Shown in pieces: positions 7,722-16,626 of a stretch of 40,800 nucleotides of DNA. Under the pieces are notes generated by a model that saw nothing but the letters and a program-made list of their open reading frames with translations, was not told the origin of the DNA and ran no database searches. The stretch is from Streptomyces sp. NRRL S-118. GTDB lineage: Bacteria; Actinomycetota; Actinomycetes; Streptomycetales; Streptomycetaceae. Where the stretch lies: assembly GCF_000716335.1 (NCBI RefSeq), contig NZ_KL591030.1, positions 11,602 through 52,401 of the forward strand, read 5' to 3'. The first letter of the stretch is position 1. Each line of letters begins with the position of its first letter. Both the position numbers and the translations under genes were made by a program.

Positions 7722-9791
7722 TCAGGTCGGGGACGACAGTGTTTGTTCGGTCCAGATCGTCTTGCCCGGAGGCGTGTACCGGGTACCCCACGTGTCGGCG
7801 AGCTGGGCGGTGATGAACAGACCGCGCCCGCCCTCCTCGGTGGTGCCTGCGTGCCTCAGGTGAGGCGTCGCCAAGCCCGCGTCCCGTACCTCGCAGGTCA
7901 GCGTGCTGTCGTGAATGAGACGCAGCAGGATGGGAGGCATGCCGTAGCGGACCGCGTTGGTGACGAGTTCGCTCACGATGAGCTGGGTGCTGTGGCAAAT
8001 GTCGTCATCCACGCCCCACTCGGCGAGTTGTCCGCGGGTATGGCGTCGCGCGAGGGCGGCAGCGGCCGGTTCCTGGTCGAGCTGCCACGAGGCGCACCGG
8101 TCGGGCGGGAAGGCCCGGGTGCGCGCGACGATCACCGCCGGGTGGCGGGCGATGACGTCGGGCGGGAGCCGGTACACGAGTGTGTCGCACAAGTCCTGCA
8201 GGGGCCGGTCGCGGAGATCGGGCGCAGAGGCCAGTGGCGCGGACGGCGATGCCAGGGAGGAGGCGATGCCCGGGTCACTCGCCACGACCAGCACGCTTCC
8301 ATCCGGCACCTCGACGTCGGTGGCGACGAAGGGTGTGTGCTGAGTCGTACCGAGGCGGGGCCCGGCCGGTGTGGTGGGTACGGTCACGGTGGCGTCGGGG
8401 TGCACGACGAGGGCGGTCAGGCAGCCTGCCGCGGCCAGGGTGCACCTGCCGGTCAGGGGATCATGCACCGCATACACGCATTCGGCGGTGAGCGCCTCGC
8501 TCCGCAGCGGATCGCCGACGGGCAGGCACGCGCGTTCGGCCGCCAGCTGATCGGCTGTGCCGTGCAGGCGGGCGAGGAGCTCATCCGGGCTCAGGTCGAA
8601 GGCCGCCAGGGACCGTATGGCGGTACGCAACTGCCCCATGGTCGCGGCAGCGCTGAGCGGGCGTCCGGACACGCGGCCCGCCACCAAGGCGGTACGGGCG
8701 CTCGGCAGGGCGATCGTGTCGTACCAGGCACCGGGGCCGACGCCCGCGACGGAGAGGAAGCTGGTCTCGATCGACGCGTGGGTCTGGGGCCGGCGGGGCA
8801 GGAGCTGCCGGTGCACGGTCGCCGCGATGGCGTGTTCGCGTATGTAGCGGCGTGCGTTGTCCATGCAGAGCGCCGTATGGGTGGCCATCTCCACGGCGAG
8901 CGCCAGGTCGCTCGTCTCGAAGGGGGGCGACGGTTCCCTCCGGTACAGGCTGATCAGGCCGAGGACCGCACCGTGCAGGGTCAAGGGGACGACGAGGAGG
9001 GAATGCGCCCGGACGGAGCGGAGGGTCCTGGCTCGCGCGCCGTCCACGCTGCCCCAGTCAAGGTCTGAGCCCAGCGCCAGCAGACGCGGCCGCAGGTCGG
9101 TGAGGGCCTGGCTGAAGGGCGTCGGGGCCGGCAGGAGGCACACCTCGCCCACCGGGAAAGCCTGGGTCGGGAGGGCGTTGCCGCCCGCGAAGGCGGTGCG
9201 CAGCAGAGGCACGCCCGGTGGCAGCGGGGCGAGCGGCGGGTCATCGCCCCGGAGGACCGTGTCCACCACCTCCACCACCGCGGCGTCGGCGAAGCCGGGG
9301 ACCACCGTCGCGGCGAGTTCTTCCCCTGTCACGGCGGGGTCCAGGCTGCGGCCCACGCGCGTGCGCACGGCGCCGAGCACACCCGTGCGGGCTTCGGCAC
9401 GCTTCTGCTCCGTGACGTCGACGACAGCGGCGGCCACGCCCAGCACGGCTCCACTCGGGCTCTGCAGACGCAGGGCGGTCAGCTCGTAATACCGCGGAAC
9501 TCCGTTCAGGCGGGCTCGCACGAGGCGCCCCAGCAGCGGTACACCCGTGTCCAGGACGCCGCCGAGCAGCCCGTCGACATCGTCCTCGACCATGTCGTAG
9601 ACCTCGCGGGCCGGGCGTCCCACGAGATCGTCCACGGACACGCCCCGCATCACGGGTGTCGCGGTGTTGACCCGCACCACCCGCAGCTCGGAATCCAGGA
9701 GATGCAGCCCGATCGGGGACTGATGGAACAAGGCGTCCAGCATCGACACCGCCGCCTCGTCCTCCGGCCGGCCGGAAGCCCTGCCGTCCAT
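7722..9791 (-). CDS. PAS-GAF-PP2C(SpoIIE-like)-HATPase protein, phosphatase domain degenerate
   Basis: The 689-aa protein has a PAS domain (about 16-128, ending DVTEQKRAEAR), a GAF domain (137-316), a PP2C/SpoIIE-like domain (340-556) and a C-terminal HATPase (565-685). Active members of this family read roughly GGDWYD and GDVxGxG; here these are GPGAWYD (A355) and GRVSGRP (R373), and the later TDG and DD(A/V) positions read SDPG and RHPAV. The metal-binding aspartates are therefore largely missing, so phosphatase activity is unlikely. The ATPase looks intact: N612 in VTNAVRYG, D637-A-G and GGRGL at 654-658. The start at 9791 has a GGGAGGTGG Shine-Dalgarno; the longer frame upstream overlaps the opposite-strand gene. 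The likely role is a sensor and anti-sigma or scaffold protein; ligand and partner are unknown. Confidence 0.9.
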   Translation of the reverse strand: MDGRASGRPEDEAAVSMLDALFHQSPIGLHLLDSELRVVRVNTATPVMRGVSVDDLVGRPAREVYDMVEDDVDGLLGGVLDTGVPLLGRLVRARLNGVPRYYELTALRLQSPSGAVLGVAAAVVDVTEQKRAEARTGVLGAVRTRVGRSLDPAVTGEELAATVVPGFADAAVVEVVDTVLRGDDPPLAPLPPGVPLLRTAFAGGNALPTQAFPVGEVCLLPAPTPFSQALTDLRPRLLALGSDLDWGSVDGARARTLRSVRAHSLLVVPLTLHGAVLGLISLYRREPSPPFETSDLALAVEMATHTALCMDNARRYIREHAIAATVHRQLLPRRPQTHASIETSFLSVAGVGPGAWYDTIALPSARTALVAGRVSGRPLSAAATMGQLRTAIRSLAAFDLSPDELLARLHGTADQLAAERACLPVGDPLRSEALTAECVYAVHDPLTGRCTLAAAGCLTALVVHPDATVTVPTTPAGPRLGTTQHTPFVATDVEVPDGSVLVVASDPGIASSLASPSAPLASAPDLRDRPLQDLCDTLVYRLPPDVIARHPAVIVARTRAFPPDRCASWQLDQEPAAAALARRHTRGQLAEWGVDDDICHSTQLIVSELVTNAVRYGMPPILLRLIHDSTLTCEVRDAGLATPHLRHAGTTEEGGRGLFITAQLADTWGTRYTPPGKTIWTEQTLSSPT

Positions 9792-9965
9792 GGAACCACC
9801 TCCCGGCTCCCTCGCACGCGCTCCGGCACCTCCATGCCGGCTCACCGCAGGTACTCCCAGCGTCCCGCGCCCACCCCTCCGTCCGCATCCGCAGGTGTGC
9901 GCCACGCTGCGCCGACCGGCCGACGACGGCATGACAGGCAGGAGCCGGCAGGTTTTCATGCCGGT

Positions 9966-10840
9966 ATGGGAGGCGAGGGTCATGACAGGCGCGCAGGTCC
10001 GTCGTCGAGGGGTGAGGGGTGGGGAGCGCGAACGGCCCGGCGCATCCGGAAGAGCCGGCCGGGCAGGCTGTGGGACGCCATGTGGGGCCGGCTCACGGCG
10101 GCCGACTTCTTCAACCACGCGCTCCAGCTGGCCGCACTCGCGCTGCTGTGCTTCTTCCCGATGCTCATCGTCCTCACGGCGGCGACGGGCCGCGACACCG
10201 CAGCGGTCGTCATCCGGTGGCTGGGAGTGAACCAGGAGGCGGCGGACGCCGTGGCATCGCTCTTCGTTCCCGGGCCCGGCTCGGACACCGTGACGGTGGT
10301 GAGCGGCGCTCTCATGGCACTGGGGGCCGTGGCCGTCGCGGGCACCCTGCAGAGCTGGTACCAACTGCTCTTCGACGTCCCCGCCACGGGTGGCGTGACG
10401 TGGCGGTCCAGGTGGTCTGGCTCGTCTTCCTGATCGTCTTCGGCGCCGTCCAGACCGCACTGGGCCGTGTGACCGGGGGGTTGCCGCTGAGGAGTCTCAC
10501 GGGGTTTCTGTGGGCGGCCGCCTTCTGGTGGGCCACCATCTGGGTGCTCCTGTCCGGAGTGGTGCGCTGGCGCGCCCTCCTCCCTCCCGCACTGATCACC
10601 AGCGTGTGCTGGCTGGGCCTGGGCCTGTTCTCCGCGCGCTACTTCTCCGCCTCGATCGTGGCCAACGAACAGCGGTACGGCCCCGTCGGCGTGGTCATGA
10701 TCATCATTTCGTGGCTGGTGGCGGTGGGGGTGGTGATCCACTTGGGCGCGGTGGTGGGCCGCATGCTCACCGACCGCACGGGCGGGTACGGTCCAGGGGC
10801 TCCGCTCCCCCGCGGGAGGGGCCCCGGCCCCCTGGCTTGA
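9966..10840 (+). pseudogene. BrkB/YihY-type membrane protein, frameshifted
   Basis: Two overlapping frames together make one BrkB/YihY-type inner-membrane protein. The first frame (to a stop at 10433) carries the N-terminal half, including LTAADFFNHALQLAALALLC and LQSWYQLLFDVP. From about 10385 the homology continues in another frame with GWRDVAVQVVWLVFLIVFGA and runs to 10840 with several membrane segments. A single-base indel around 10380-10395 explains this. The exact start is uncertain (ATG at 9966, or 10080 just before the conserved part). The gene is either a true pseudogene or a sequencing error; nothing in the sequence looks like a programmed frameshift site. A second, intact family member lies at 13548-14411. 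Confidence 0.8.
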
Positions 10841-11068
10841 CACGCCGTGCCGAGGGGCCGGCCCGGACCCACGCGCCGCGGACGTCAGCCGCCGGACGCC
10901 GGACCCCGGGCGGGCGCGCCGGGGCCGGCTGTCCGAGGTGCCGACGGGTGCGGCCACCACCTCGAACCGATCGGCCGGGCGGGACACGGCTCGGAGCGAG
11001 GGACACACCGGCACGGCACCATCCGTTCTCCCGCCGCCGCCGGGTACCGCATGCCGCGTCCGAGCGCG

Positions 11069-12379
11069 TCATGTCCCCGGCCGGTGGAACAGAGGGCCCA
11101 GCGCCAGGCGTGCCACGCGGGGCCAGTCGGCCGGTGCCCCGCCCGACCTCGGCGTACCGGGGCGACGGCGTGGCACGCGGACCCGCAGTGCCCCGGGCGC
11201 GCTGCGGCACACCACGGGTGACGGCAGAACGACGTGCTCCCCGTCGATGCCGACCGGGAGGGTCGCCGTGTCGGCTTCGACGACGACTTCCCCTGCGCTC
11301 AGCCGGATCAGACCCCCGGAGCCGGGGCCGCGCACGATGCGCGCCGCCTGGGCGGTGTTGGCGACCCGGACGCACACCACGCCGAGGAGCCCGGAGTCCA
11401 GCCGCTCCCTGCGCCCGGGACGGGCCGCGTCGACGGCACGTCCGTAGGGGTTGTTGCTGACGAGCAGCGCCTGCAGCCCGTCGACGTACGTCCCGTCGGC
11501 CCGCGTGCGCAGCCTGGGCGCCTCCTCACCGGTGAGGAGGCCGGGGAGGGTGCGCAGGGTCGTGCGGGCTTTGGCGTCCCGGTACGCGGGGTCGGTGACG
11601 ACGAACGCGTACATGCCGAACGAGGCGTTGTTGACGAAGACCCGGTCGGCGGCGTAGCCGAGATCGACGCGCAGTTCGACGCCGTCGGTCAGGGCCTCCA
11701 GGGCCGCCGCCGGATCGTCGCGGTCGAGGCCGAGATCGAGGGCGAAGTGGTTGCGGGTCCCGGCGGGGACCACCACGAACGGAACGTCATGGTGCGCCGC
11801 GACCTCGGCCACCAGCGCCTGGGTGCCGTCGCCGCCCGCCACCGCCAGGAGGTCGGCCCCCTCGGCGACGGCCTGCCGGGCCAGTTCGACGACGTCCTGC
11901 CCCGCTTCGAGCAGGGCGACCCGGCAACCCGCCGCCTCGGCCTTCGCCACCAGGCCGAAACGGCCCACCTTGCCGCCTCCGGAGCGCGGATTCATGACGA
12001 TCCAGGGGGCGTGCGGTGCCCCGGTGACCACATGCTCGGCGGTGGCGCCGGAGGGCGCCACGGCCGTACGCGCCGCTGTGACGGCCAGCGCCCACAGGAC
12101 GAGGGACACCACCGCCGGCCAGAGCATGCCGAACGCGGCGAACAGGGCGAGGACCGCGACCGGCGCGGTCACCGACAGGGCCGTCCCGAGGACGCGCAGC
12201 GGACCGGTGTGCGCCAGGGCCCACCACACGCCGATGGCCGCGAGCACCAGTCCGGCGAGACCGGCCAGCGCCCACAGCACGCTGCGCAGACCGGCGGCGA
12301 CGAGCGGCACCAGGATGCAGCCGGCGAGAGCGAGCACGGCCAGACGAGCGCGTCCGGCACTGCTGTCGCGCACGGTCAT
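11069..12379 (-). CDS. Diacylglycerol kinase family lipid kinase with N-terminal membrane segments
   Basis: The 436-aa protein begins with three or four hydrophobic segments (residues 11-105) and continues into a DAGK catalytic domain: nucleotide-loop NPRSGGGK at 130-137 and the signature GGDGT at 182-186, followed by PAGTRNHFALDLGL. The C-terminal lobe (NNPYGR, IDGEHVVLPSP) fits YegS/DgkB-type kinases, which phosphorylate diacylglycerol or related lipids. The membrane segments would hold it at the lipid surface. It is the last gene of a minus-strand run of membrane proteins, 82 bases after the small membrane protein gene, and may act in membrane lipid turnover with them. The lipid substrate cannot be read from sequence. 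The last 40 residues are Arg/Pro rich. Confidence 0.88.
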   Translation of the reverse strand: MTVRDSSAGRARLAVLALAGCILVPLVAAGLRSVLWALAGLAGLVLAAIGVWWALAHTGPLRVLGTALSVTAPVAVLALFAAFGMLWPAVVSLVLWALAVTAARTAVAPSGATAEHVVTGAPHAPWIVMNPRSGGGKVGRFGLVAKAEAAGCRVALLEAGQDVVELARQAVAEGADLLAVAGGDGTQALVAEVAAHHDVPFVVVPAGTRNHFALDLGLDRDDPAAALEALTDGVELRVDLGYAADRVFVNNASFGMYAFVVTDPAYRDAKARTTLRTLPGLLTGEEAPRLRTRADGTYVDGLQALLVSNNPYGRAVDAARPGRRERLDSGLLGVVCVRVANTAQAARIVRGPGSGGLIRLSAGEVVVEADTATLPVGIDGEHVVLPSPVVCRSAPGALRVRVPRRRPGTPRSGGAPADWPRVARLALGPLFHRPGT

Positions 12380-12461
12380 GGTGACTGCACGACCCGGGGT
12401 TCCGCGTGCGCGCCGTGTCGCAGCCCCGCGCCGGGTCCTCCGCCCGTGGTCCCGCGCAGCC

Positions 12462-12911
12462 TCACGGCTTCCTCGGGGGGCCTTCGCCGTACGTGTCGAG
12501 GAACCCCTCCTTCCGGAACACGCACAGGGCCCAGATGATGAAGGCCGAGAGCGCGATCATCACGATCGACCACACCGGGTAGTACGGGAGGGAGAGGAAG
12601 TTGGCGACGATGACGAGCCCGGCGATGGCCACGCCGAGGACGCGCGCCCACATCGCCGCCCGGAGCAGCCCGATGCTGACGATCACGGCGAGCACGCCCA
12701 GACCGAGATGGATCCAGCCCCAGGAGGTGAGGTCGAACGCGAAGACGTAGTTGGGTGTCGTGACGAAGATGTCGTCCTCGGCGATGGCCATGACGCTGCG
12801 GAAGATGTCGAGGATGCCGACGAGGAGGAGCATCACCGCCGCGAAGGCCGCAAGGCCGGCTGCCCACTCCTGCTTGGCCGTGTGGACCGGTCGGGTGTGT
12901 GTCGTGGTCAT
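12462..12911 (-). CDS. Small four-TM membrane protein (DUF7144-like)
   Basis: This 149-aa protein has four hydrophobic segments and resembles the DUF7144 family of actinobacterial membrane proteins (WAAGLAAFAAVMLLLVGILDIFRSVMAI, GWIHLGLGVLAVI, PYYPVWSIVMIALSAFIIWALC). I start it at the ATG at 12911 (MTTTHTRP), which has GAGGCG upstream; the frame extends to 12974 but that would overlap the preceding gene. It lies 28 bases after the SHOCT gene and is probably in the same transcript. No function is known for the family as far as I can tell. Confidence 0.82.
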   Translation of the reverse strand: MTTTHTRPVHTAKQEWAAGLAAFAAVMLLLVGILDIFRSVMAIAEDDIFVTTPNYVFAFDLTSWGWIHLGLGVLAVIVSIGLLRAAMWARVLGVAIAGLVIVANFLSLPYYPVWSIVMIALSAFIIWALCVFRKEGFLDTYGEGPPRKP

Positions 12912-12939
12912 CTTGCGCCTCGTTTCGTGGTGTGCGCTG

Positions 12940-13404
12940 TCAGCGGTCGGCGGTGCGGTCGGCGGAGCCCGCATGCGGGGCCGGACCGTGGCCGGCCAGG
13001 ACCAGTTCCTTCGCCCTCCTGAACTCCTCGTCCGTGATGTCGCCCCGGTCGCGGATCTCGGACAGCCTGGCGAGCTCGTCGACGCTGCTGGTGCGGCCGG
13101 CGGCCGCGGTCTGCCTGATGTAGGCGTTGAAGTCCTCCTGCTGGGCGCGCGCCTGCGCCGCCTCCCGGCGGCCCATGTTCCTGCCCCGGGCGATCACGTA
13201 GACGAACACCCCGAGGAAGGGCAGAACGATGCAGAACACCAGCCAGCCGGCCTTCGCCCCACCGCTCATGTCGTCGTCACGGAAGATGTCGGCGATGATC
13301 CGGAACAGCAGGACGAACCACAGCACCCACAGGAAGAAGACGAGCATCGTCCAGAAGGCGCTCAGCAGCGGAAAGTCGTACGCCAGGTAAGTCGGTGCGC
13401 TCAT
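12940..13404 (-). CDS. SHOCT-domain membrane protein with PLDc_N-like N-terminus
   Basis: The 154-aa protein has two transmembrane segments (about 13-38 and 52-72) matching the phospholipase-D nuclease N-terminal type (WLVFCIVLPFLGVFVYVIARG), a charged linker, and a C-terminal SHOCT domain at about 106-137 (SVDELARLSEIRDRGDITDEEFRRAKELVL). SHOCT is a short oligomerisation-type helix pair found in many membrane and phage-linked proteins. There is no catalytic phospholipase motif. The gene lies in the minus-strand membrane-protein run and is probably co-transcribed with the next two genes. The function is unknown; a membrane scaffold is a reasonable guess only. Confidence 0.87.
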   Translation of the reverse strand: MSAPTYLAYDFPLLSAFWTMLVFFLWVLWFVLLFRIIADIFRDDDMSGGAKAGWLVFCIVLPFLGVFVYVIARGRNMGRREAAQARAQQEDFNAYIRQTAAAGRTSSVDELARLSEIRDRGDITDEEFRRAKELVLAGHGPAPHAGSADRTADR

Positions 13405-13547
13405 GTCCGTCCTCCGTCCAGGGCGCCGGCCCGGCAGCGGTTCTGTGCCGTTCCAGCGTGCCCACGGTCACACCGGACGTCCTCACCCGGCGAGGGTGAG
13501 TGTGCGCGGCGGTGAGGCGTACCGGCAGGCCGGCTGCCGCCGTCGCG

Positions 13548-14411
13548 TCAGGGGCCGGTCCGCCCGCGGCGGGGGAGCGCGGCCGACCGGTACCAGGAGG
13601 TGGAGGAGACGTACTCGCCGAGCGCCAGGCCGGAGACGGCCACGAGGAAGACGGCGATCAGCCAGGAGAGGAACGTGAAGACGGGGCCCAGGGGCCCGAA
13701 CTCGTCCAGGCTGCGCTCCATGGCCGTGGGCATCAGCAGACGGGCGGCCTTGCTCAGCAGGACCGTACCGGCGCCCGCCAGCAGGGCTCCCGGCGCCAGG
13801 CTCCGCCAGCCGACCCGGCCGCCCAGCAGCAGGTGCTGCGACCACCACCACAGCAGCGCCGCCGAGAGCACGGAGAGCACCAGCCCCGTGACCGGGCCCC
13901 CGCCGAACCCGCCGCGCAACGGCGCCTGGAGCAGGAGGAAGGCCAGCCAGACGACCAGCCACAGCAGCCAGCGCCAGACCGCGGCCCGCAGCGGGGCACG
14001 CGGCAGATGCCAGCACCGCTCGCACACCGCCTGGAGGGCCCGGGTGAACGCCGTGGCCGACAGGAGCGTCACCGCCACGCCGACCGCCCCGGCGGTGTTC
14101 CGCGGCGTGCCGGTCGCGGAGAACACCTGGCGCATCTCGTCGAGGGTGTCGCCGCCCATGCCCAGCACCGCCCGGAGGGAATCGGCCAGCAGGTCCTGCA
14201 CCCGGTCGGGGGCGAAGGCCGCGACCGCCATCAGCAGCGGGAGCGCGGTGAGAAACGCCTGCGCGGCCAGCCGTACGGAGCCCTCCACGATGTTGAGCGC
14301 CGACAGGCGGGACAGCAGCCGGGCCGCGGGCCCCGCACGCAGGCGCGCGGCGAGCCGTCCCGCGCGCCCGCGGGACGGCTCCCGCTCCCGAGGCCCGGGG
14401 TCCCGGACCAT
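13548..14411 (-). CDS. BrkB/YihY-family inner-membrane protein
   Basis: The 287-aa protein has about six hydrophobic segments and the YihY/BrkB layout: SALNIVEGSVRLAAQAFLTALPLLMAVAAF at the N-terminal side, LQAVCERCWHLPR in the middle and FGPLGPVFTFLSWLIAVFLVAVSG near the end. Its start is only 3 bases from the stop of the upstream 472-aa membrane protein gene, so the two are very likely translated together. Older annotations call the family ribonuclease BN, which is an error carried from a wrong assignment; its real function is unsettled. This is the intact copy; a related gene at 9966-10840 is frameshifted. Confidence 0.87.
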   Translation of the reverse strand: MVRDPGPREREPSRGRAGRLAARLRAGPAARLLSRLSALNIVEGSVRLAAQAFLTALPLLMAVAAFAPDRVQDLLADSLRAVLGMGGDTLDEMRQVFSATGTPRNTAGAVGVAVTLLSATAFTRALQAVCERCWHLPRAPLRAAVWRWLLWLVVWLAFLLLQAPLRGGFGGGPVTGLVLSVLSAALLWWWSQHLLLGGRVGWRSLAPGALLAGAGTVLLSKAARLLMPTAMERSLDEFGPLGPVFTFLSWLIAVFLVAVSGLALGEYVSSTSWYRSAALPRRGRTGP

Positions 14412-14414
14412 GAC

Positions 14415-15833
14415 TCACGGGACCGCCCGGCCCGCCGTCGGATCCGCCGGTCCGTCCGTCGGTCCGCTCGCCGTCCCGTCCGTCGGTCCGTCCGTCGGTC
14501 CGCTCGCCGTCCCGTCCGCCGGTCCGGACGCGGCCGCGAGGATCGCCAGGACGAGCACGACGAGCAGGGCGACGCCGAGAACGAGCGCCACCACTCCGAC
14601 CGAGGGGCGGTTCCAGAGCACCAGCGTCAGCGCTGCGGCCGCGATGACGCCGCCGGTGGTCCACGCCCGGTGCCCCGCCAGCCAGCGTCCCGTGGACCCG
14701 GTACGCACTCCGGCGCCGTGCAGCGCCCGGCCGGCTGCCGTTGTTCCGCGGTCCGTCGCCCCGCGGAGGGCGCGGGCCGGGCGTCCATGGCCGTAGAGAT
14801 ACGCGACCAGGGCGATGACCACCGCCACGACCAGCAGAGTGCGCGTACTGTCGCGCAGGAACCGGACGAACGTGTCGAAGATCGCCGCGGCCGCGTCGGT
14901 GGGCAGCGTCGCGGGCGGAACCGAGTCCAGGTAGACCCGTCTGACCACGGCCAGGGCGACGAGCAGCACCACCATCATCACGCCGACGCCCGTTGCCGTG
15001 ACCATCAGCATCACCCGGTGTGCCGGCGCCGTCCACACCGCGAGCACGGCGAGCACCACGGTCAGCACGGGCAGCCAGACGCCCATGACGTCCAGCAGTC
15101 GCATCGTGTCCTGCGCCTTGCCCAGCTGCTCGGTCTCGAACAGCGTGATCGTCCGGTCGGTGTCCGGGATGGCGGAGGCCTTCTCGAAGCCCGCGGCGAC
15201 GAGCCGCTCCCGGGCCTGGTCGACGACCTCTCCCACATCCAGCTGGATGGTTCCGCCCTCGGCGCGCAGGGCGCCCTCGCCGTCCCCGGTGAGCATGTTC
15301 ACCACCGCGGCGTGCGACCGCCGGTTGGCGCCTTCCCACACCTGCTGGAAGGTGTCGCTGGTGATGACCCGGCTGATCGTGCGGTCCACGACGGTCCTGA
15401 CCGCGTCCTGCAGCGGAGCGGTGAGGGCTCCGGCCCCCTCCACCACGCGGGGTGGTGCCCCGGCGTCCTGGAGGGCCTTGGCGAGCGAGTCCGTCACCGC
15501 CTTGACGTCCACGTTGGCCACCACGCGGTCCGTGAGCCGGTTGATCACGGCGTCCTGCACGGCGGGCTCGGACGCCAGCGGCGCGACGGTCTCCACGTAC
15601 CTGTCGGTGTCGGAGACCGTGTCCTGGACCCAGGCCGCGACCACGGCCAGAGGGGCGAGCAGCAGGGTCAGCAGGAGGAGGACCGAGGCGCCGGCCCGGC
15701 GCACCCCCCGGTGGCGCACCGCCGCGTGACGGCGCAACCGCTCGTACTCCGCCCGCTCGTCGGCGGTCATGACGTGCTTCGGGGTCGCGGATCCGCCGGA
15801 GTCCGGCGGATCGGGGGACACGGCTGGGTTCAT
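14415..15833 (-). CDS. Multi-pass membrane protein with large outer loop and repeat tail
   Basis: I do not recognise a named family for this 472-aa protein. It has a cytoplasmic N-terminus rich in charged residues, one membrane segment at about 46-68 (VLLLLTLLLAPLAVVAAWV), a soluble loop of about 185 residues that is probably outside the cell, then five or more hydrophobic segments. The C-terminus is a low-complexity tail of Gly-Pro-Thr-Asp repeats encoded by a 36-base tandem duplication. It sits 3 bases before the BrkB/YihY gene and 66 bases after the HdeD-like gene, so it belongs to the same transcript. Similar loop-plus-TM proteins are common in Streptomyces but have no assigned role. Confidence 0.8.
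   Translation of the reverse strand: MNPAVSPDPPDSGGSATPKHVMTADERAEYERLRRHAAVRHRGVRRAGASVLLLLTLLLAPLAVVAAWVQDTVSDTDRYVETVAPLASEPAVQDAVINRLTDRVVANVDVKAVTDSLAKALQDAGAPPRVVEGAGALTAPLQDAVRTVVDRTISRVITSDTFQQVWEGANRRSHAAVVNMLTGDGEGALRAEGGTIQLDVGEVVDQARERLVAAGFEKASAIPDTDRTITLFETEQLGKAQDTMRLLDVMGVWLPVLTVVLAVLAVWTAPAHRVMLMVTATGVGVMMVVLLVALAVVRRVYLDSVPPATLPTDAAAAIFDTFVRFLRDSTRTLLVVAVVIALVAYLYGHGRPARALRGATDRGTTAAGRALHGAGVRTGSTGRWLAGHRAWTTGGVIAAAALTLVLWNRPSVGVVALVLGVALLVVLVLAILAAASGPADGTASGPTDGPTDGTASGPTDGPADPTAGRAVP
14449..14520. repeat. Two tandem 36-bp units inside the membrane-protein gene
   Basis: Units 14449-14484 and 14485-14520 differ at one base (the second-last). They encode a 12-residue period of Gly, Pro, Thr, Asp, Ala and Ser in the C-terminal tail of the 472-aa protein. 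As 36 is a multiple of 3, copy-number change keeps the frame. Confidence 0.95.
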
Positions 15834-15899
15834 GAGTGCTGCCTTCCGTCCAGGACCCGGTCGCGGCCGGGGCGCGCGCCGGGCCCTTCGGTTGCGGTG

Positions 15900-16556
15900 T
15901 CAGGCCGTCCCGGCCGGGGCGTGCGGGCCGGGGCGCGTCTTGCGGAGCATGGCCCGCCACGCGAGGGCGACCACCGCCTCCGCCAGGCCGAGCAGGACCA
16001 GCCACAGGCCGAGCAGGCGGGTCAGGGCCCGGGCCGACTCGGTCGGCAGGGCGAGGACCACGATCCCCGCGACGATGCCGAGCAGCGCGGCGCCCAGGAC
16101 GATGCCGCGGTGCGGCAGGTCCTCGGCGGTGAGGGCCGCGTACAGGGTGAGGATCCCCGAGATGAGCCAGACGGCCCCGACGATCAGCGAGAGCGCGGCG
16201 ATCGTCTGCAGGGGGTTCCGCAGGCACAGCACCCCGGCCAGGAGGTACAGCACGGCCAGGAGCAGCGCCGGCAGCCGTTCGTGGCCTCCGCGCGCGAAGA
16301 CGTCCACGAACCGGAAAGCCCCGATCACCAGCAGGTACAGGCCGATGAGGACGGCCAGGACGTGCAGGGTCGCCTCCGGCCAGACCAGTACGAGGACACC
16401 CGGGATCAGGGTCGCGGCTGCCGAGCCCAGCAGCCAGGGCCAGGAGTGGCCGAGCCGCGCGAGCGCATCGGCGGGATCACCCCTCGCGCCGGGAGCCGTC
16501 CCGCCGGGCCGGTTTTCCTGTCCGGTGCGCGATGCCGGACCGCGCGGCATGGTCAT
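15900..16556 (-). CDS. HdeD-family (DUF308) membrane protein
   Basis: The 218-aa protein has six hydrophobic segments in the DUF308/HdeD pattern, for example SWPWLLGSAAATLIPGVLVL, GLYLLVIGAFRFVDVF and VGAVWLISGILTLYAAL. In E. coli HdeD is linked with acid resistance at high cell density; in actinobacteria the role is not established. The ATG at 16556 has an excellent AGGAGG at the right distance, which rules out the longer frame to 16763. It is divergent from the potassium channel gene and heads the minus-strand membrane-protein run down to the lipid kinase. The N-terminal 40 residues are Pro/Gly/Arg rich and probably disordered. Confidence 0.9.
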   Translation of the reverse strand: MTMPRGPASRTGQENRPGGTAPGARGDPADALARLGHSWPWLLGSAAATLIPGVLVLVWPEATLHVLAVLIGLYLLVIGAFRFVDVFARGGHERLPALLLAVLYLLAGVLCLRNPLQTIAALSLIVGAVWLISGILTLYAALTAEDLPHRGIVLGAALLGIVAGIVVLALPTESARALTRLLGLWLVLLGLAEAVVALAWRAMLRKTRPGPHAPAGTA

Positions 16557-16626
16557 GGCTCCTCCTGGCGTGATCGGCGGTGTGCCGGGGACCTGACGGC
16601 CAGGGTCACGCCCGCCCCGGGGAGCG

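Noticed and set aside
10385..10433. Programmed frameshift in the BrkB/YihY gene
   Set aside because: There is no slippery heptamer or downstream structure of a known kind; an indel is the simpler explanation.
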